From positions 1 through 64,000 of the forward strand of contig CAWBGE010000023.1 of assembly GCA_963788185.1 (NCBI GenBank): a stretch of 64,000 nt of DNA, written 5' to 3'. Source of the stretch: CAIWHR01 sp963788185. Its GTDB lineage: Bacteria > Pseudomonadota > Gammaproteobacteria > Burkholderiales > Casimicrobiaceae. A program made the position numbers and the translations under genes. How positions within the stretch are numbered: the first letter of the stretch is position 1; every line of letters starts with the position of its first letter. This document shows positions 44,172 through 52,554 of this stretch, one piece after another. The notes under the pieces are model-generated. The model saw only the letters and a list, made by a program, of their open reading frames with translations, did not search any database and was not told where the DNA came from.

Positions 44172-45323
44172 ATGAGCGTTCCCGTGCTGCTGGTGTCCAC
44201 GGCCACACGCTGGCTGGGAACCGCGCGGATCCCGCGTGCCCTCGCTGCCGCGGGGTTCGATGTATCGCTGCTCGCGCCCAGCGGATCGCTGGCCGAAAAG
44301 AGCCGCTTCGTCCGTCGCGTGGGGCACCTGCCCGACGACGCCGACATGGCGCAATGGACCTTCGCCCTCGCCGCCACGGTGACCGCGACGGCACCCCGGC
44401 TCCTGATCCCCTGTGACGACATGTCGTTCCGACTGCTCGCCAGACTGGCGCTGGTGCAGCCCCCCGCAATGCAGCCGGTGATGTGGGCGCGGCTCGCGAG
44501 CCTCGTCCGCGAGTCGATGGGAGAGCCCGCGCATTACCGGGCCAGTGTCGACAAGCTGCTGTTGCCGCCGGTTGCCGAGGCGCTGGGCGTACGCGTGCCG
44601 CCGTGGAGCAGGCTCCGCAACCTGACCGACGCGGAGCCGTTCGTCGCGGCGCATGGATTCCCGGTGGTCCTCAAGACCAGCCACGGCTTCGCCGGCCAGG
44701 GTCTCGCCATCTGCGCCGACCGCAAGGCATTGAACGAAGCCTGGGCACGCTTTGCCGCCATGCCCCGGATCGACATCGAGCAGGCCGGGGCGTTCGCCTG
44801 CCTGCTGCAGGCCTACATCCCCGGTCGGGCGAAGTACCACCAGATCGCAGCCTGGAAGGGCGAGCTCCTCGCCGGCTGGGCCGCCGACAAGCTGCGCTCG
44901 AATCCCGATCCGACGGGCCCCGGGACCGTCGCCCGCAACCACCGGTCGCCCGAAGTCCGCGATGCCGTCGAGCGGCTCGTCCGGGGCCTGGGCATCAGCG
45001 GTCTCGCCGGCTCGGAGTTCATCGTCGACGAGAGGACCGGCGACGCCTATCTGCTCGAACTCAGCCGCCGGATCACCCCGGCGACCCATCGCGGACGCCT
45101 GATCGACGTCGACCTGTGCGCGGCGCTGCGCTCGGCCATCGACGGGACGCCGAACCCATCGCGCACCGATCTCGACGAAGGCGAGGAGTACGTCTACGCC
45201 GCGTTCCCGCAGGAGTGGCTGCGCGATCCGCAGAGCGAGTATCTGCAGCGCGGCCCGGTCGATGTACCGTGGGATGAGCCGGAGTTGATCGAAGCCATGC
45301 TTGCGTTGCGGCACGAGCGATGA
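44172..45323 (+). CDS. ATP-grasp domain protein of unknown substrate
   Basis: The protein has 383 residues from ATG 44172. An N-terminal Rossmann-like part (VLLVSTATRWLGTARIPRAL) is followed by an ATP-grasp fold: the ATP lysine in GFPVVLKTSHGFAGQGLAIC, the adenine-side stretch LLQAYIPGRAKYHQIAAWKG, and the metal ligands in AYLLELSRRITPATHRG. It resembles carboxylate-amine/thiol ligases of the carbamoyl phosphate synthase-like group, but the substrate is unclear. It overlaps the following receptor gene by ATGA, so the two are probably translated together. Confidence 0.8.
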   Translation: MSVPVLLVSTATRWLGTARIPRALAAAGFDVSLLAPSGSLAEKSRFVRRVGHLPDDADMAQWTFALAATVTATAPRLLIPCDDMSFRLLARLALVQPPAMQPVMWARLASLVRESMGEPAHYRASVDKLLLPPVAEALGVRVPPWSRLRNLTDAEPFVAAHGFPVVLKTSHGFAGQGLAICADRKALNEAWARFAAMPRIDIEQAGAFACLLQAYIPGRAKYHQIAAWKGELLAGWAADKLRSNPDPTGPGTVARNHRSPEVRDAVERLVRGLGISGLAGSEFIVDERTGDAYLLELSRRITPATHRGRLIDVDLCAALRSAIDGTPNPSRTDLDEGEEYVYAAFPQEWLRDPQSEYLQRGPVDVPWDEPELIEAMLALRHER

Positions 45324-46351
45324 CGCGTGGCGGCGGAGGCACCCTGGTGACTGCGCGAGCGCCCGATCGGCGCCCGGGATGGTTCGCCGCCGTGGCATTC
45401 CTCGCGGGCCTGGCAGTCTTCCTGCCGGCATTGGCGGCGGACCCGTTTCCTTCCCACACCGTGCGTCTGATCGTTCCGTTTTCGGCGGGGACGCAGGTCG
45501 ATGCCATCGCCCGGCTGCTCGCCGGGCCGCTGGCGACCGACCTCGGGCGGCCGGTGATCGTCGATAACCGCCCCGGAGCATCGGGCAACATCGCCGCCGA
45601 CCTGGTCGCCCGCGCCGCGCCCGACGGGCACACGCTGTTCATGGCCGGAGTCACGCAGACGATCCAGCCCAGCATCGCGGGAACGATCGCGGTCGACCCG
45701 GTCCGCGCCTTCGTGCCCGTCATCAAGCTGACCACCCAGCCGGTACTGCTCGCCGCGCACCCCGACTTTCCGGGTTCCCGGCCCGCGGACGTTGTCGCCA
45801 GCGCCCGGCGCGAGCCGGGGAATGTCGCCTTCTCGACGGCGGGCATCGGATCCTCCGGACACGTCGCGGCGGCGATGTTCTCGGCAGCGGCAGCAATCGA
45901 CCTGTTGCACGTTCCGTACGCGTCGACGAGCGCCGTCTGGCGCGATGCGATCGCCGGCGTCGTGCCGCTCACCTTCAATCCGGTCTCCGGCGCCTTGCCC
46001 TACGTGCGTGCCGGACAGCTCAAGCCGATCGCCGTCACCGGCAGCCGGCGCAGCCGTGCGCTCCCCGATACCCCCACGTTCGCCGAAGCGGGGTTTACCG
46101 GGGTCGAGATCAGTTCGTGGTACGGCATTCTGGCCACGGCGGGAACGCCCCCGGAAACCATCGCCCGTCTGCACCACGCGTTTGCCGGAATCCTGCGCCA
46201 ACCGGAAATGCAGTCGCTGCTCAACGACATGGGCATGGAGATCGTCGGTGCCCCACCCGACCAGCTTGCCACCGAGATCAGCGCCGAGGTCGCCCGCTGG
46301 CGACCCGTCACCAAGGCAATGGGCTTGCACGCGCGGGAAACGGCACGCTGA
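45320..46351 (+). CDS. Bug/TctC-family periplasmic solute-binding protein
   Basis: The protein has 343 residues. After an arginine-rich head comes a signal peptide core (WFAAVAFLAGLAVFLPALAA, cleavage near residue 40). The mature protein has the TctC pattern: VRLIVPFSAGTQVDAIARLL, VIVDNRPGASGNIAADLVAR and LPDTPTFAEAGFTGVEISSW. Family members bind carboxylates or amides and often have no linked permease, which is typical of betaproteobacteria with many orphan receptors. No tctA/tctB genes are in the window. The start overlaps the stop of the ATP-grasp gene. Confidence 0.92.
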   Translation: MTRGGGGTLVTARAPDRRPGWFAAVAFLAGLAVFLPALAADPFPSHTVRLIVPFSAGTQVDAIARLLAGPLATDLGRPVIVDNRPGASGNIAADLVARAAPDGHTLFMAGVTQTIQPSIAGTIAVDPVRAFVPVIKLTTQPVLLAAHPDFPGSRPADVVASARREPGNVAFSTAGIGSSGHVAAAMFSAAAAIDLLHVPYASTSAVWRDAIAGVVPLTFNPVSGALPYVRAGQLKPIAVTGSRRSRALPDTPTFAEAGFTGVEISSWYGILATAGTPPETIARLHHAFAGILRQPEMQSLLNDMGMEIVGAPPDQLATEISAEVARWRPVTKAMGLHARETAR

Positions 46352-46429
46352 CGCGCCTGACTCGCGCGCGGCCGTCGTTCAGCCGTCGCACAGTGCCGAC
46401 CCATACTCGAGACGACGGCGGTAGCGGCG

Positions 46430-46460
46430 AAAAAAAGCCCGCCGGGAGGAGTTGGCGGGC
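46430..46460 (-). terminator. Rho-independent terminator of the sigma-54-driven short transcript
   Basis: On the minus strand, GCCCGCC and GGCGGGC form a perfect 7-bp stem around a 10-base loop, followed by seven T residues. It lies 34 bases after the stop of the small ORF at 46494. Confidence 0.9.
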
Positions 46461-46493
46461 AATGGGGAGGTAGTCGCGGGAGGCAGAGGCGCT

Positions 46494-46679
46494 TCAGAAC
46501 ACGCTTCGCGCCGCGTTGACACGCTCGACCAGTGCGTCCAGCTCCTGTTGCTGGGCCGGTGTCGCAGCGTCGAAGTCGCGACCCGGCGCCACGGGATCGA
46601 CACCGCCCGCGCCTTGATCGAGGAACCAGAACTGCGACAGATTGGTCGGCATTGCATTCATGTGTCGAGACGCTTGCAT
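46494..46679 (-). CDS. Unrecognised small protein, putative GlrR target
   Basis: An ORF of up to 61 codons on the minus strand. Starts at 46679, 46661 or 46652 are in frame and none has a good ribosome-binding site. The shorter form reads MNAMPTNLSQFWFLDQGAGG, followed by an acidic segment (APGRDFDAATPAQQQELDAL) and VERVNAARSVF. Codon third positions are GC-rich, as in real genes of this window. There is no signal peptide or membrane segment. It lies between a sigma-54 promoter and an intrinsic terminator, downstream of glrR. Alternatively the RNA itself, about 270 nt, may be the functional product, as with enterobacterial glmY. Confidence 0.5.
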   Translation of the reverse strand: MQASRHMNAMPTNLSQFWFLDQGAGGVDPVAPGRDFDAATPAQQQELDALVERVNAARSVF

Positions 46680-46707
46680 TTGCGTTTTGAACGAACTGCA
46701 ATTTCAC

Positions 46708-46725
46708 AAGCAACTCGTATGCCAA
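46708..46725 (-). promoter_or_regulatory. Sigma-54 (-24/-12) promoter
   Basis: The minus strand reads TTGGCATACGAGTTGCTT, matching the consensus TTGGCAC-N5-TTGCW with the required GG and GC spaced by ten bases. Transcription should start near 46698, about 19 bases before the first possible ATG of the small ORF. Confidence 0.75.
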
Positions 46726-46834
46726 CGCAGGGCGGCAACGACCTTCGATGACGCAGTTCGCTGATTGCCAAAGCAAATCCCGATCGCAGTCCGCGGCTCA
46801 GGACATCGTCATTGAATTTGCAGAAAGGCCGATC

Positions 46835-46852
46835 TGTCGCGTCAGGCCGACA
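46835..46852. promoter_or_regulatory. GlrR-type upstream activation site, proximal
   Basis: A perfect TGTC-N10-GACA (TGTC at 46835, GACA at 46849-46852), the site described for enterobacterial GlrR, lies about 110-127 bases upstream of the sigma-54 promoter, a normal distance for an enhancer. A weak IHF-like sequence lies between this site and the promoter. Confidence 0.7.
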
Positions 46853-46899
46853 CCAGAATCGATGGTGTATGTAACGGTTTGTTTTAAAACACTTTTAGA

Positions 46900-46917
46900 T
46901 GTCACCGTTCGACGACA
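46900..46917. promoter_or_regulatory. GlrR-type upstream activation site, distal
   Basis: A second perfect TGTC-N10-GACA, 65 bases (about six helical turns) further upstream, so both sites could lie on the same face of the DNA. The glrR stop codon is about 110 bases beyond it. Confidence 0.7.
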
Positions 46918-47029
46918 GCTGGCGCTGTCCCGCAGCCGAAGGCGTACCGGATACGCCGGAGTTTTGACCATGCGGATCCGCGCCGACGCCTGCCGAGCGC
47001 AAAGGCCGCCGCTCGCGATGACTGCAGCG

Positions 47030-48400
47030 TCAGCTGGTCTTGCCTTCCTTGAACATCGAGGGCTCGAGCCGGTGGCGCTGAAGGAGCTTGTAGAACTCGG
47101 TGCGGTTGCGCTTGGCGAGAACCGCTGCCTGGGTGACATTGCCGCCCGTGATCTTCAGCAGGCGGACGAGGTAATCACGTTCGAACTCCCGGCGCGCTTC
47201 CTCGAACGGCACCAGCGCGCTGGCATCGTCTCGCAACGCGCCTTGCACGGTCGACGCCGGAATCACCGCGGTCGGCACGAGTGCCACCGCCTGCTCGAGT
47301 AGATTCTGCAATTGACGGACGTTTCCGGGCCAGGGCGCCGCGACCAGCAACGCCATCGCTTCGGGCGCGAGTGTCGGCAGCGGTCGCTTGTAGCGCTTGG
47401 CGAGCTTGTCCAGGAAGTGGGACGCGAGCAGGGGAATGTCTTCCCGCCGCTCGGCCAGCGACGGCAGTTTCAGCGAAACGACGTTGAGACGGTAGTAGAG
47501 ATCTTCGCGGAACTGACCGCTCACCCTTTGCGCATCGAGGTCACGGTGCGTCGCGGAGATCACGCGGACGTCGACGGCGATCGGCTGCGTCGCCCCGACC
47601 GGGCGCACTTCCCCTTCCTGCAGTACGCGCAGCAGCTTGACCTGCAGCGCGAGCGGCATGTCGCCGATCTCGTCCAGGAAGATCGTGCCGCCATCGGCTG
47701 CCTGGAACAGGCCCTTGTGCGCCTGCACGGCACCCGAGAACGCGCCGCGCGCGTGGCCGAACAACTCGGATTCGAGCAAGGGCTCGGGGATCGCGCCACA
47801 GTTGACGGCGACGAACGCGTTGTCGCGGCGCGGGCTCGCCTGATGAACGGCGCGGGCCAGCAGTTCCTTGCCCGTCCCCGACTCGCCATAGATCAGCACG
47901 CTTGCATCCGCATCGGCGACCCGCCTCGCCTGCCGCAACATGTCCTCCATCTGAGGGCTGCGCGTGATGATCCCCGTGCGCCATCCGGCGTTGTCCTGGT
48001 CGCTTGCGGTGGGGTCGCCGCCGGCGAGCTTCATCGCCGACGCGACCAGCTGCAGCAGTTCCTGGCTGTCGAAAGGCTTGGTCAAAAATCCGAACACGCC
48101 GCGCTGGGTGGCCGAAACCGCATCGGGGATCGTCCCGTGAGCCGTCAGGATGATCACCGGCAGCGCCGGATGCTGCCGATGGACGGCGTCGAACAACTGC
48201 AGGCCGTCGATTCCGGGCATGCGCAAGTCGGTGATCAGCGTTCCCGGACGCGACACCGCCAATGCGGCCAGCGCCGTTTCACCGCTGTCCGCCGTCCGCA
48301 CGCGGTAGCCCGCGGACGAGAGCCTGAGGCTGATCAGCTTGAGCAGGTCCGGGTCGTCGTCCACCAGCAGGATGTCGCCGGAACCCGTTGCTGGCCTCAT
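47030..48400 (-). CDS. glrR: Sigma-54-dependent response regulator GlrR (QseF)
   Basis: The protein has 456 residues from ATG 48400. The receiver domain is at residues 8-120 with phospho-acceptor Asp58 in LITDLRMPGIDG. The AAA+ sigma-54 activator domain has Walker A GESGTGKE (172-179) and Walker B GGTIFLDEIGD. The sigma-54 contact loop is GAFSGA (219-224), where most activators have GAFTGA. The C-terminal Fis-type helix-turn-helix (GGNVTQAAVLAKRNRTEFYK, then LLQRHRLEPSMFKEGK) closely resembles E. coli GlrR. It is the last gene of glrK-lipoprotein-glrR and probably activates the sigma-54 promoter 300 bases downstream. Confidence 0.95.
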   Translation of the reverse strand: MRPATGSGDILLVDDDPDLLKLISLRLSSAGYRVRTADSGETALAALAVSRPGTLITDLRMPGIDGLQLFDAVHRQHPALPVIILTAHGTIPDAVSATQRGVFGFLTKPFDSQELLQLVASAMKLAGGDPTASDQDNAGWRTGIITRSPQMEDMLRQARRVADADASVLIYGESGTGKELLARAVHQASPRRDNAFVAVNCGAIPEPLLESELFGHARGAFSGAVQAHKGLFQAADGGTIFLDEIGDMPLALQVKLLRVLQEGEVRPVGATQPIAVDVRVISATHRDLDAQRVSGQFREDLYYRLNVVSLKLPSLAERREDIPLLASHFLDKLAKRYKRPLPTLAPEAMALLVAAPWPGNVRQLQNLLEQAVALVPTAVIPASTVQGALRDDASALVPFEEARREFERDYLVRLLKITGGNVTQAAVLAKRNRTEFYKLLQRHRLEPSMFKEGKTS

Positions 48401-48416
48401 CGCGCGCGCCCTTTCA

Positions 48417-49181
48417 TCAGTTGCCCCCCCCGCTTCCGCCACCGCCCCCGCCACCGCCGCCGCTGCGCACACGATCGCGCAGCAGGCTGCGCTCCATGGC
48501 GCGCAGCGCTTCCAGCTTTTGCACGGCGGCGTCCGTCTTCTGCTGCTCCTCGCGCACGGCGCGAACCCGCTCCGCCACTTGTATCTGCAGCACGACGGCG
48601 AGCTGCTTGACCGCCGGCGAGCCCGTCGTGCTCTTGGTCACGGTGTCGAAGAGCTGCAGTGCGCGCTGATCGTCCTGGGGATTGCGGGACAGCGTGAAGA
48701 GCACGGCCAGCCGGGTACGATTCGCGTCGTTCCGCTGGCGCGTCAGTGCCTGCGTCACCACGGCAACCTCGCGCCGCAACTCATCGCCCCCGAGCGTTGT
48801 GAACCGCTGCAGATCCGCGACCAGCGCGACGACCACCTGCTCGTCGGTCGGCTCGGCCGGCGGCACCGCGACAGCGGAAGGTGCAGGCGTTGCGATCGCC
48901 TCCGCTTCGGGTAACGGCAGGCTGGGGGTCACGACCACGGCAGCCGCTGCCGGCAACGCCGGAGTCGCCACGGGAGGGGGCGCCTGCACGGGCTCGAAAG
49001 GCGGGGACTCGGCCGCCGGCAGCGGCGCCGCAGGAGCGACGACCGCCGGGGCGACCACCGGCGGCCTGCTTTCGGCCTGCGCATCGACCACCGGGGGCGG
49101 CGTGGTCGCGCAGGCGGCAAGCAAAAGCGCCAGCAGCATCGTCGCTGGCGCTCGCAGCCCGGCGCGCCGAAACGCGGTCAT
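48417..49181 (-). CDS. Lipoprotein of the glrK-glrR operon (QseG/YfhG position)
   Basis: The protein has 254 residues from ATG 49181, which overlaps the glrK stop (ATGA). The signal has a lipobox LLLAAC near residue 24. A Pro/Ala/Val-rich linker of about 80 residues follows, then a helical domain (EQVVVALVADLQRFTTLGGD, ALRAMERSLLRDRVR) and a poly-glycine end. Sequence similarity to E. coli QseG is weak, but the position between sensor and regulator, the lipobox and the helical domain match. QseG controls the GlrK/QseE sensor from the outer membrane in enterobacteria, and a similar role here is inferred. Confidence 0.8.
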   Translation of the reverse strand: MTAFRRAGLRAPATMLLALLLAACATTPPPVVDAQAESRPPVVAPAVVAPAAPLPAAESPPFEPVQAPPPVATPALPAAAAVVVTPSLPLPEAEAIATPAPSAVAVPPAEPTDEQVVVALVADLQRFTTLGGDELRREVAVVTQALTRQRNDANRTRLAVLFTLSRNPQDDQRALQLFDTVTKSTTGSPAVKQLAVVLQIQVAERVRAVREEQQKTDAAVQKLEALRAMERSLLRDRVRSGGGGGGGGGSGGGN

Positions 49182-50677
49182 TGCCCCCCACCCACTGGTG
49201 TTACTTGCGCCGCCGGCATGCCCTGTCCGGCGGGCAGCGCGCTTGTCGCCCCCGTCGCCAACGGCAACAGCAACCGGAAGTGCGCTCCGCGCTTGCCGTC
49301 GGCCCGATCGACGACGTCGATCCGACCCCCGTGCGACAACGCGTACTCGCGGGCAATCGCCAGTCCCAGACCCGAGCCCTTGACCCGTCCGTCGACCGGC
49401 GGACGCCCCTGATAGAACGAGTCGAAGATACGCTGCCGCTCCCCGGGGTCGACGCCCAGTCCCTGATCGATGACATCGAGACTTGCGAAGCCGTCCCGGA
49501 TCGACAGCCGAATGTCGATGGTGCCCGAGCGCGGCGAATGCTTGATCGCGTTCGAAACGAGGTTGTCGACGATGGTCCGGACCTTGTCCGCATTGCCGAC
49601 GATGAGCGCCGGAGCCAGCTTCGTGTCCAGGGTGATCATGCGCCCCAGCGCAGCGAGCTTGTGCTCGCGCACGACCCGGTGCACCACGTCCTGCAGCGTG
49701 ACCGGCCCCAGCGTCTGCGGCTCCATCGCACGCGTCTGATGGTAGCTCAGCAGGTCCTCGATCAGTTTCTGCAGCTGGAGCGTATTGTCGCGAACGATGC
49801 GCACGATGTCGTGCTGCTCGGCCGTGAGCCGGCCGCCGACGTTGTCGCGCAGCAGTTCGGCGCCCTCGCGAACGGCGGTCAGAGGGGTCTTGAGCTCGTG
49901 CGACACGTGGCGCAGGAAGCGGTTCTGCTGTTCCTCCAGCTCGTGCAGCCGCGTGCGCAGCCACTCCAGCCGCTGGCCGAGGTAGCGCAGGTCGGCCGGG
50001 CCGTTGACCTCGATGGCGTGCGTGAAGTCGGCGGTACCCATGCGGCGTATGGCCTGGTCCAGCTGGCGAATGGGCCGCGCGATCAGCACCGCGAACAGGA
50101 TCGCCAGCGCCACCGCGATGCCCGCCGTCGCAAGGCCGAGCCAAAGCCATTTCTGGCGTCCCTCGGTCGCCGTCTCCTGCAGACGTGCGATCGCGCGCTC
50201 GGTGAGCTGATTGGTCGCGGCGAGCATCGCCTGCGAGCCGTCCGTCAACCCGGCGTAACCTTCGGCGAGCCGGGCCGGCGTCTCGGAACTGCGCGGCTGC
50301 ACGCGCAGCAGGTCGTACAACCGGGATTCGCTGTCTGCGAGTGCCTGCAGCGTCGACAAGTGACCCGCAGCGAGCGGAAGCTGCGAGAGCTGCCGGGCCG
50401 TGGCCTGAAACTCCTGGCGCACACGCGTGTAGTCCTCGAGCAGCGCTGCGTCCTCGAGGATCAGATGCTGGCGCACGATCCGTTCGAGCGTCCCGCTCTG
50501 TTCGAACAGCTGCCGGCTCGCCCTCCCGGCCTGCGCCGACTCCTGCACCGCCTGCTGGCCCTGGGACTGGAGCCGGTCGAGGGAGAGTATGAGTTCCGCC
50601 AGCGCATAAATGAGCGGCAGGCTCACCAGCAGGAAGCCCAGGAGAATGAATTTGAGGAACGAGCGGGGGTAATACAA
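49178..50677 (-). CDS. glrK: Sensor histidine kinase GlrK (QseE)
   Basis: The protein has 499 residues. Two membrane helices (about residues 8-30 and 177-200) flank a helical periplasmic domain of about 145 residues. A HAMP segment (ARPIRQLDQAIRRMGTADFT) is followed by the dimerisation box FLRHVSHELKTPLTAVREGA, with His260 as phospho-acceptor. The ATPase domain has VRTIVDNLVSNAIKHSPRSG, VIDQGLGVDPGERQRIFDSF and GSGLGLAIA. It should sense an envelope signal, together with the lipoprotein, and phosphorylate GlrR. It diverges from folA by 63 bases. Confidence 0.93.
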   Translation of the reverse strand: MYYPRSFLKFILLGFLLVSLPLIYALAELILSLDRLQSQGQQAVQESAQAGRASRQLFEQSGTLERIVRQHLILEDAALLEDYTRVRQEFQATARQLSQLPLAAGHLSTLQALADSESRLYDLLRVQPRSSETPARLAEGYAGLTDGSQAMLAATNQLTERAIARLQETATEGRQKWLWLGLATAGIAVALAILFAVLIARPIRQLDQAIRRMGTADFTHAIEVNGPADLRYLGQRLEWLRTRLHELEEQQNRFLRHVSHELKTPLTAVREGAELLRDNVGGRLTAEQHDIVRIVRDNTLQLQKLIEDLLSYHQTRAMEPQTLGPVTLQDVVHRVVREHKLAALGRMITLDTKLAPALIVGNADKVRTIVDNLVSNAIKHSPRSGTIDIRLSIRDGFASLDVIDQGLGVDPGERQRIFDSFYQGRPPVDGRVKGSGLGLAIAREYALSHGGRIDVVDRADGKRGAHFRLLLPLATGATSALPAGQGMPAAQVTPVGGGQ

Positions 50678-50740
50678 TGGAGGCGGCCGCGATACTCCGC
50701 GGCAATCAGGTTACCGCTCGCGACAGCGGCGAAAGCAACG

Positions 50741-51289
50741 ATGCAATCTGCGGACGATACACCAGGGGCAGCGCCCGCGCCAACCTCGGCCGGGCCGACA
50801 CTTGCCATCGTCGCGGCCGTCGCCGCCAACGGCGTCATCGGCGACGGCAATCGCCTGCCCTGGCGCCTGCCCGAGGACCTCAGGCGGTTTCGCGCCCTGA
50901 CGACAGGCCACGCCATCATCATGGGGCGCAAGACCTGGGAATCGCTGCCCCATGCGCTGCCTGGGCGGCAGAACATCGTGGTAACCCGCCAGGCCGATTT
51001 CATTGCGCCTGGCGCAGAGGTGGCATCGTCGCTCGACGCCGCGCTGGCGGCCGTCCGCCTGCCGCCGCCCGCATTCTGCATCGGCGGCGGGCAGATCTAC
51101 GGCGACGCGCTGCCACGCGCCGACGAATTGCAGGTCACCGAGATCGCCCGGGATTTTTCCGGCGACGCGTGGTTTCCGCCGATCGACGCCGGCACCTGGC
51201 GCGAAATCGACCGGGTACCCGGCGCCGCGCAGGCCGATGCAGGTTTCGGCTACGCGTTCGTCACCTACCGGCGCCGGGATCGCGGGTGA
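50741..51289 (+). CDS. folA: Dihydrofolate reductase
   Basis: The protein has 182 residues from ATG 50741. It reduces dihydrofolate to tetrahydrofolate. Signatures are LAIVAAVAANGVIGDGNRLP, WRLPEDLRRFRALTTGHAII, MGRKTWESLP, and the NADPH-binding FCIGGGQIYGDALPRADELQ. The N-terminus has about 20 extra residues before the first strand. The gene is followed by tRNA-Leu. Confidence 0.96.
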   Translation: MQSADDTPGAAPAPTSAGPTLAIVAAVAANGVIGDGNRLPWRLPEDLRRFRALTTGHAIIMGRKTWESLPHALPGRQNIVVTRQADFIAPGAEVASSLDAALAAVRLPPPAFCIGGGQIYGDALPRADELQVTEIARDFSGDAWFPPIDAGTWREIDRVPGAAQADAGFGYAFVTYRRRDRG

Positions 51290-51385
51290 CGCCGCGCATG
51301 CGCGCTGTGCGAAAAGCCGGGTTTCCGCGATAATGGCGGCCTGGTTTGCGGTCCTGTGCTCCTGCCGTCGAGCGCCCCGCCGATC

Positions 51386-51472
51386 GCCGGGATGGCGGAA
51401 CTGGTATACGCAGCAGACTCAAAATCTGCCGGCCGCAAGGCCATGAGGGTTCGATTCCCTCTCCCGGCACCA
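51386..51472 (+). tRNA. tRNA-Leu (anticodon CAA)
   Basis: 87 bases including encoded CCA. The acceptor stem is GCCGGGA / TCCCGGC with discriminator A. The anticodon stem GCAGA / TCTGC encloses the loop CTCAAAA, giving CAA. A long variable arm (GCCGGCCGCAAGGCCATGA region) is typical of leucine tRNA, and the T-loop is GGTTCGATTCC. It lies between folA and queA. Confidence 0.96.
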
Positions 51473-51504
51473 CCTACCTCCGCCTTCGCCTCGCCGATCG
51501 AGCC

Positions 51505-52554
51505 ATGAGCGCGTCCGATGGCCACACACTGGCCGACTTCGACTTCGCGTTGCCGCCGGAACTCATCGCCCAGGCGCCCACCCCCGACCGCACAGGAAGT
51601 CGATTGCTTCACGTGCTGGAAGACGGCGTGGCCGACCGCATGTTTCGCGACCTTCCCGCGCTGGTCGATGCGGGCGACCTCTTCGTCTTCAACGACACGC
51701 GGGTCGTCAAGTCGCGCCTCGTCGGCAGAAAATCTACCGGCGGCGCAGTCGAACTGCTGCTGGAGCGCCTGCAGAGCCCCAACGAAGCGCTGTTCCAGAT
51801 TCGCGCCAGCCACGCCCCCCGTCCCGGGCAGACGATTCTCCTGCCGGGCAATGCGCGGGTGCTCGTGGTCGAGCGTTGCGATCGGTTCTTTCTTCTCCGG
51901 CTCGGCGGCGAAGCGTCATTCGCCGACTACCTCGAGCAGCACGGGGCGGTGCCGCTGCCGCCCTACATCCATCGCGCCGCCGGCAGCGACGACGAATCGC
52001 GCTATCAGACCGTCTACTCGCGGTATCCCGGCGCCGTGGCCGCACCCACCGCCGGCCTTCATTTCGACGCGCTGCTGCTGGAGCAGCTGCGTGCGGCCGG
52101 GGTCGAATTCGCGTGGGTCACGTTGCACGTGGGCGCGGGGACGTTCCTGCCCGTGCAGAGCAATGACATCCTGGCACACCGCATGCATTCCGAGCGGTAC
52201 GAAGTGCCGGCGGAAACCGTCGCCGCGATCGACGCCGCGCGGGCGCGCGGCGGCCGCATCACGGCCGTCGGGACCACCAGCCTGCGCGCGCTCGAATCGG
52301 CCGCGGACGCGGCCGGCTGCGTGCGGCAGGGAGCGGACGAGACCGCGCTCTTCATCACGCCCGGATACCGCTTCAGGGTCGTGGAGCGGCTGATCACCAA
52401 CTTCCACCTGCCGCGATCGACGCTGTTGATGCTGGTATCGGCATTCGCGGGCCTCGCGCGCGCACGCGCGGCCTACGCCCATGCCATCGCGAACCGCTAT
52501 CGCTTTTTCAGCTACGGCGACGCGATGCTCATCGAACCCGGGCGCGGTGCCTGA
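51505..52554 (+). CDS. queA: S-adenosylmethionine:tRNA ribosyltransferase-isomerase
   Basis: The protein has 349 residues from ATG 51505. It makes epoxyqueuosine in tRNA. Signatures are FDFALPPELIAQAPTPDRTG, FVFNDTRVVKSRL, GAVAAPTAGLHFDALLLEQL, VTLHVGAGTFLPVQ and the C-terminal LITNFHLPRSTLLMLVSAFA. The tgt gene for the preceding step lies downstream, separated by the IPTL-CTERM-like gene. Confidence 0.97.
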   Translation: MSASDGHTLADFDFALPPELIAQAPTPDRTGSRLLHVLEDGVADRMFRDLPALVDAGDLFVFNDTRVVKSRLVGRKSTGGAVELLLERLQSPNEALFQIRASHAPRPGQTILLPGNARVLVVERCDRFFLLRLGGEASFADYLEQHGAVPLPPYIHRAAGSDDESRYQTVYSRYPGAVAAPTAGLHFDALLLEQLRAAGVEFAWVTLHVGAGTFLPVQSNDILAHRMHSERYEVPAETVAAIDAARARGGRITAVGTTSLRALESAADAAGCVRQGADETALFITPGYRFRVVERLITNFHLPRSTLLMLVSAFAGLARARAAYAHAIANRYRFFSYGDAMLIEPGRGA

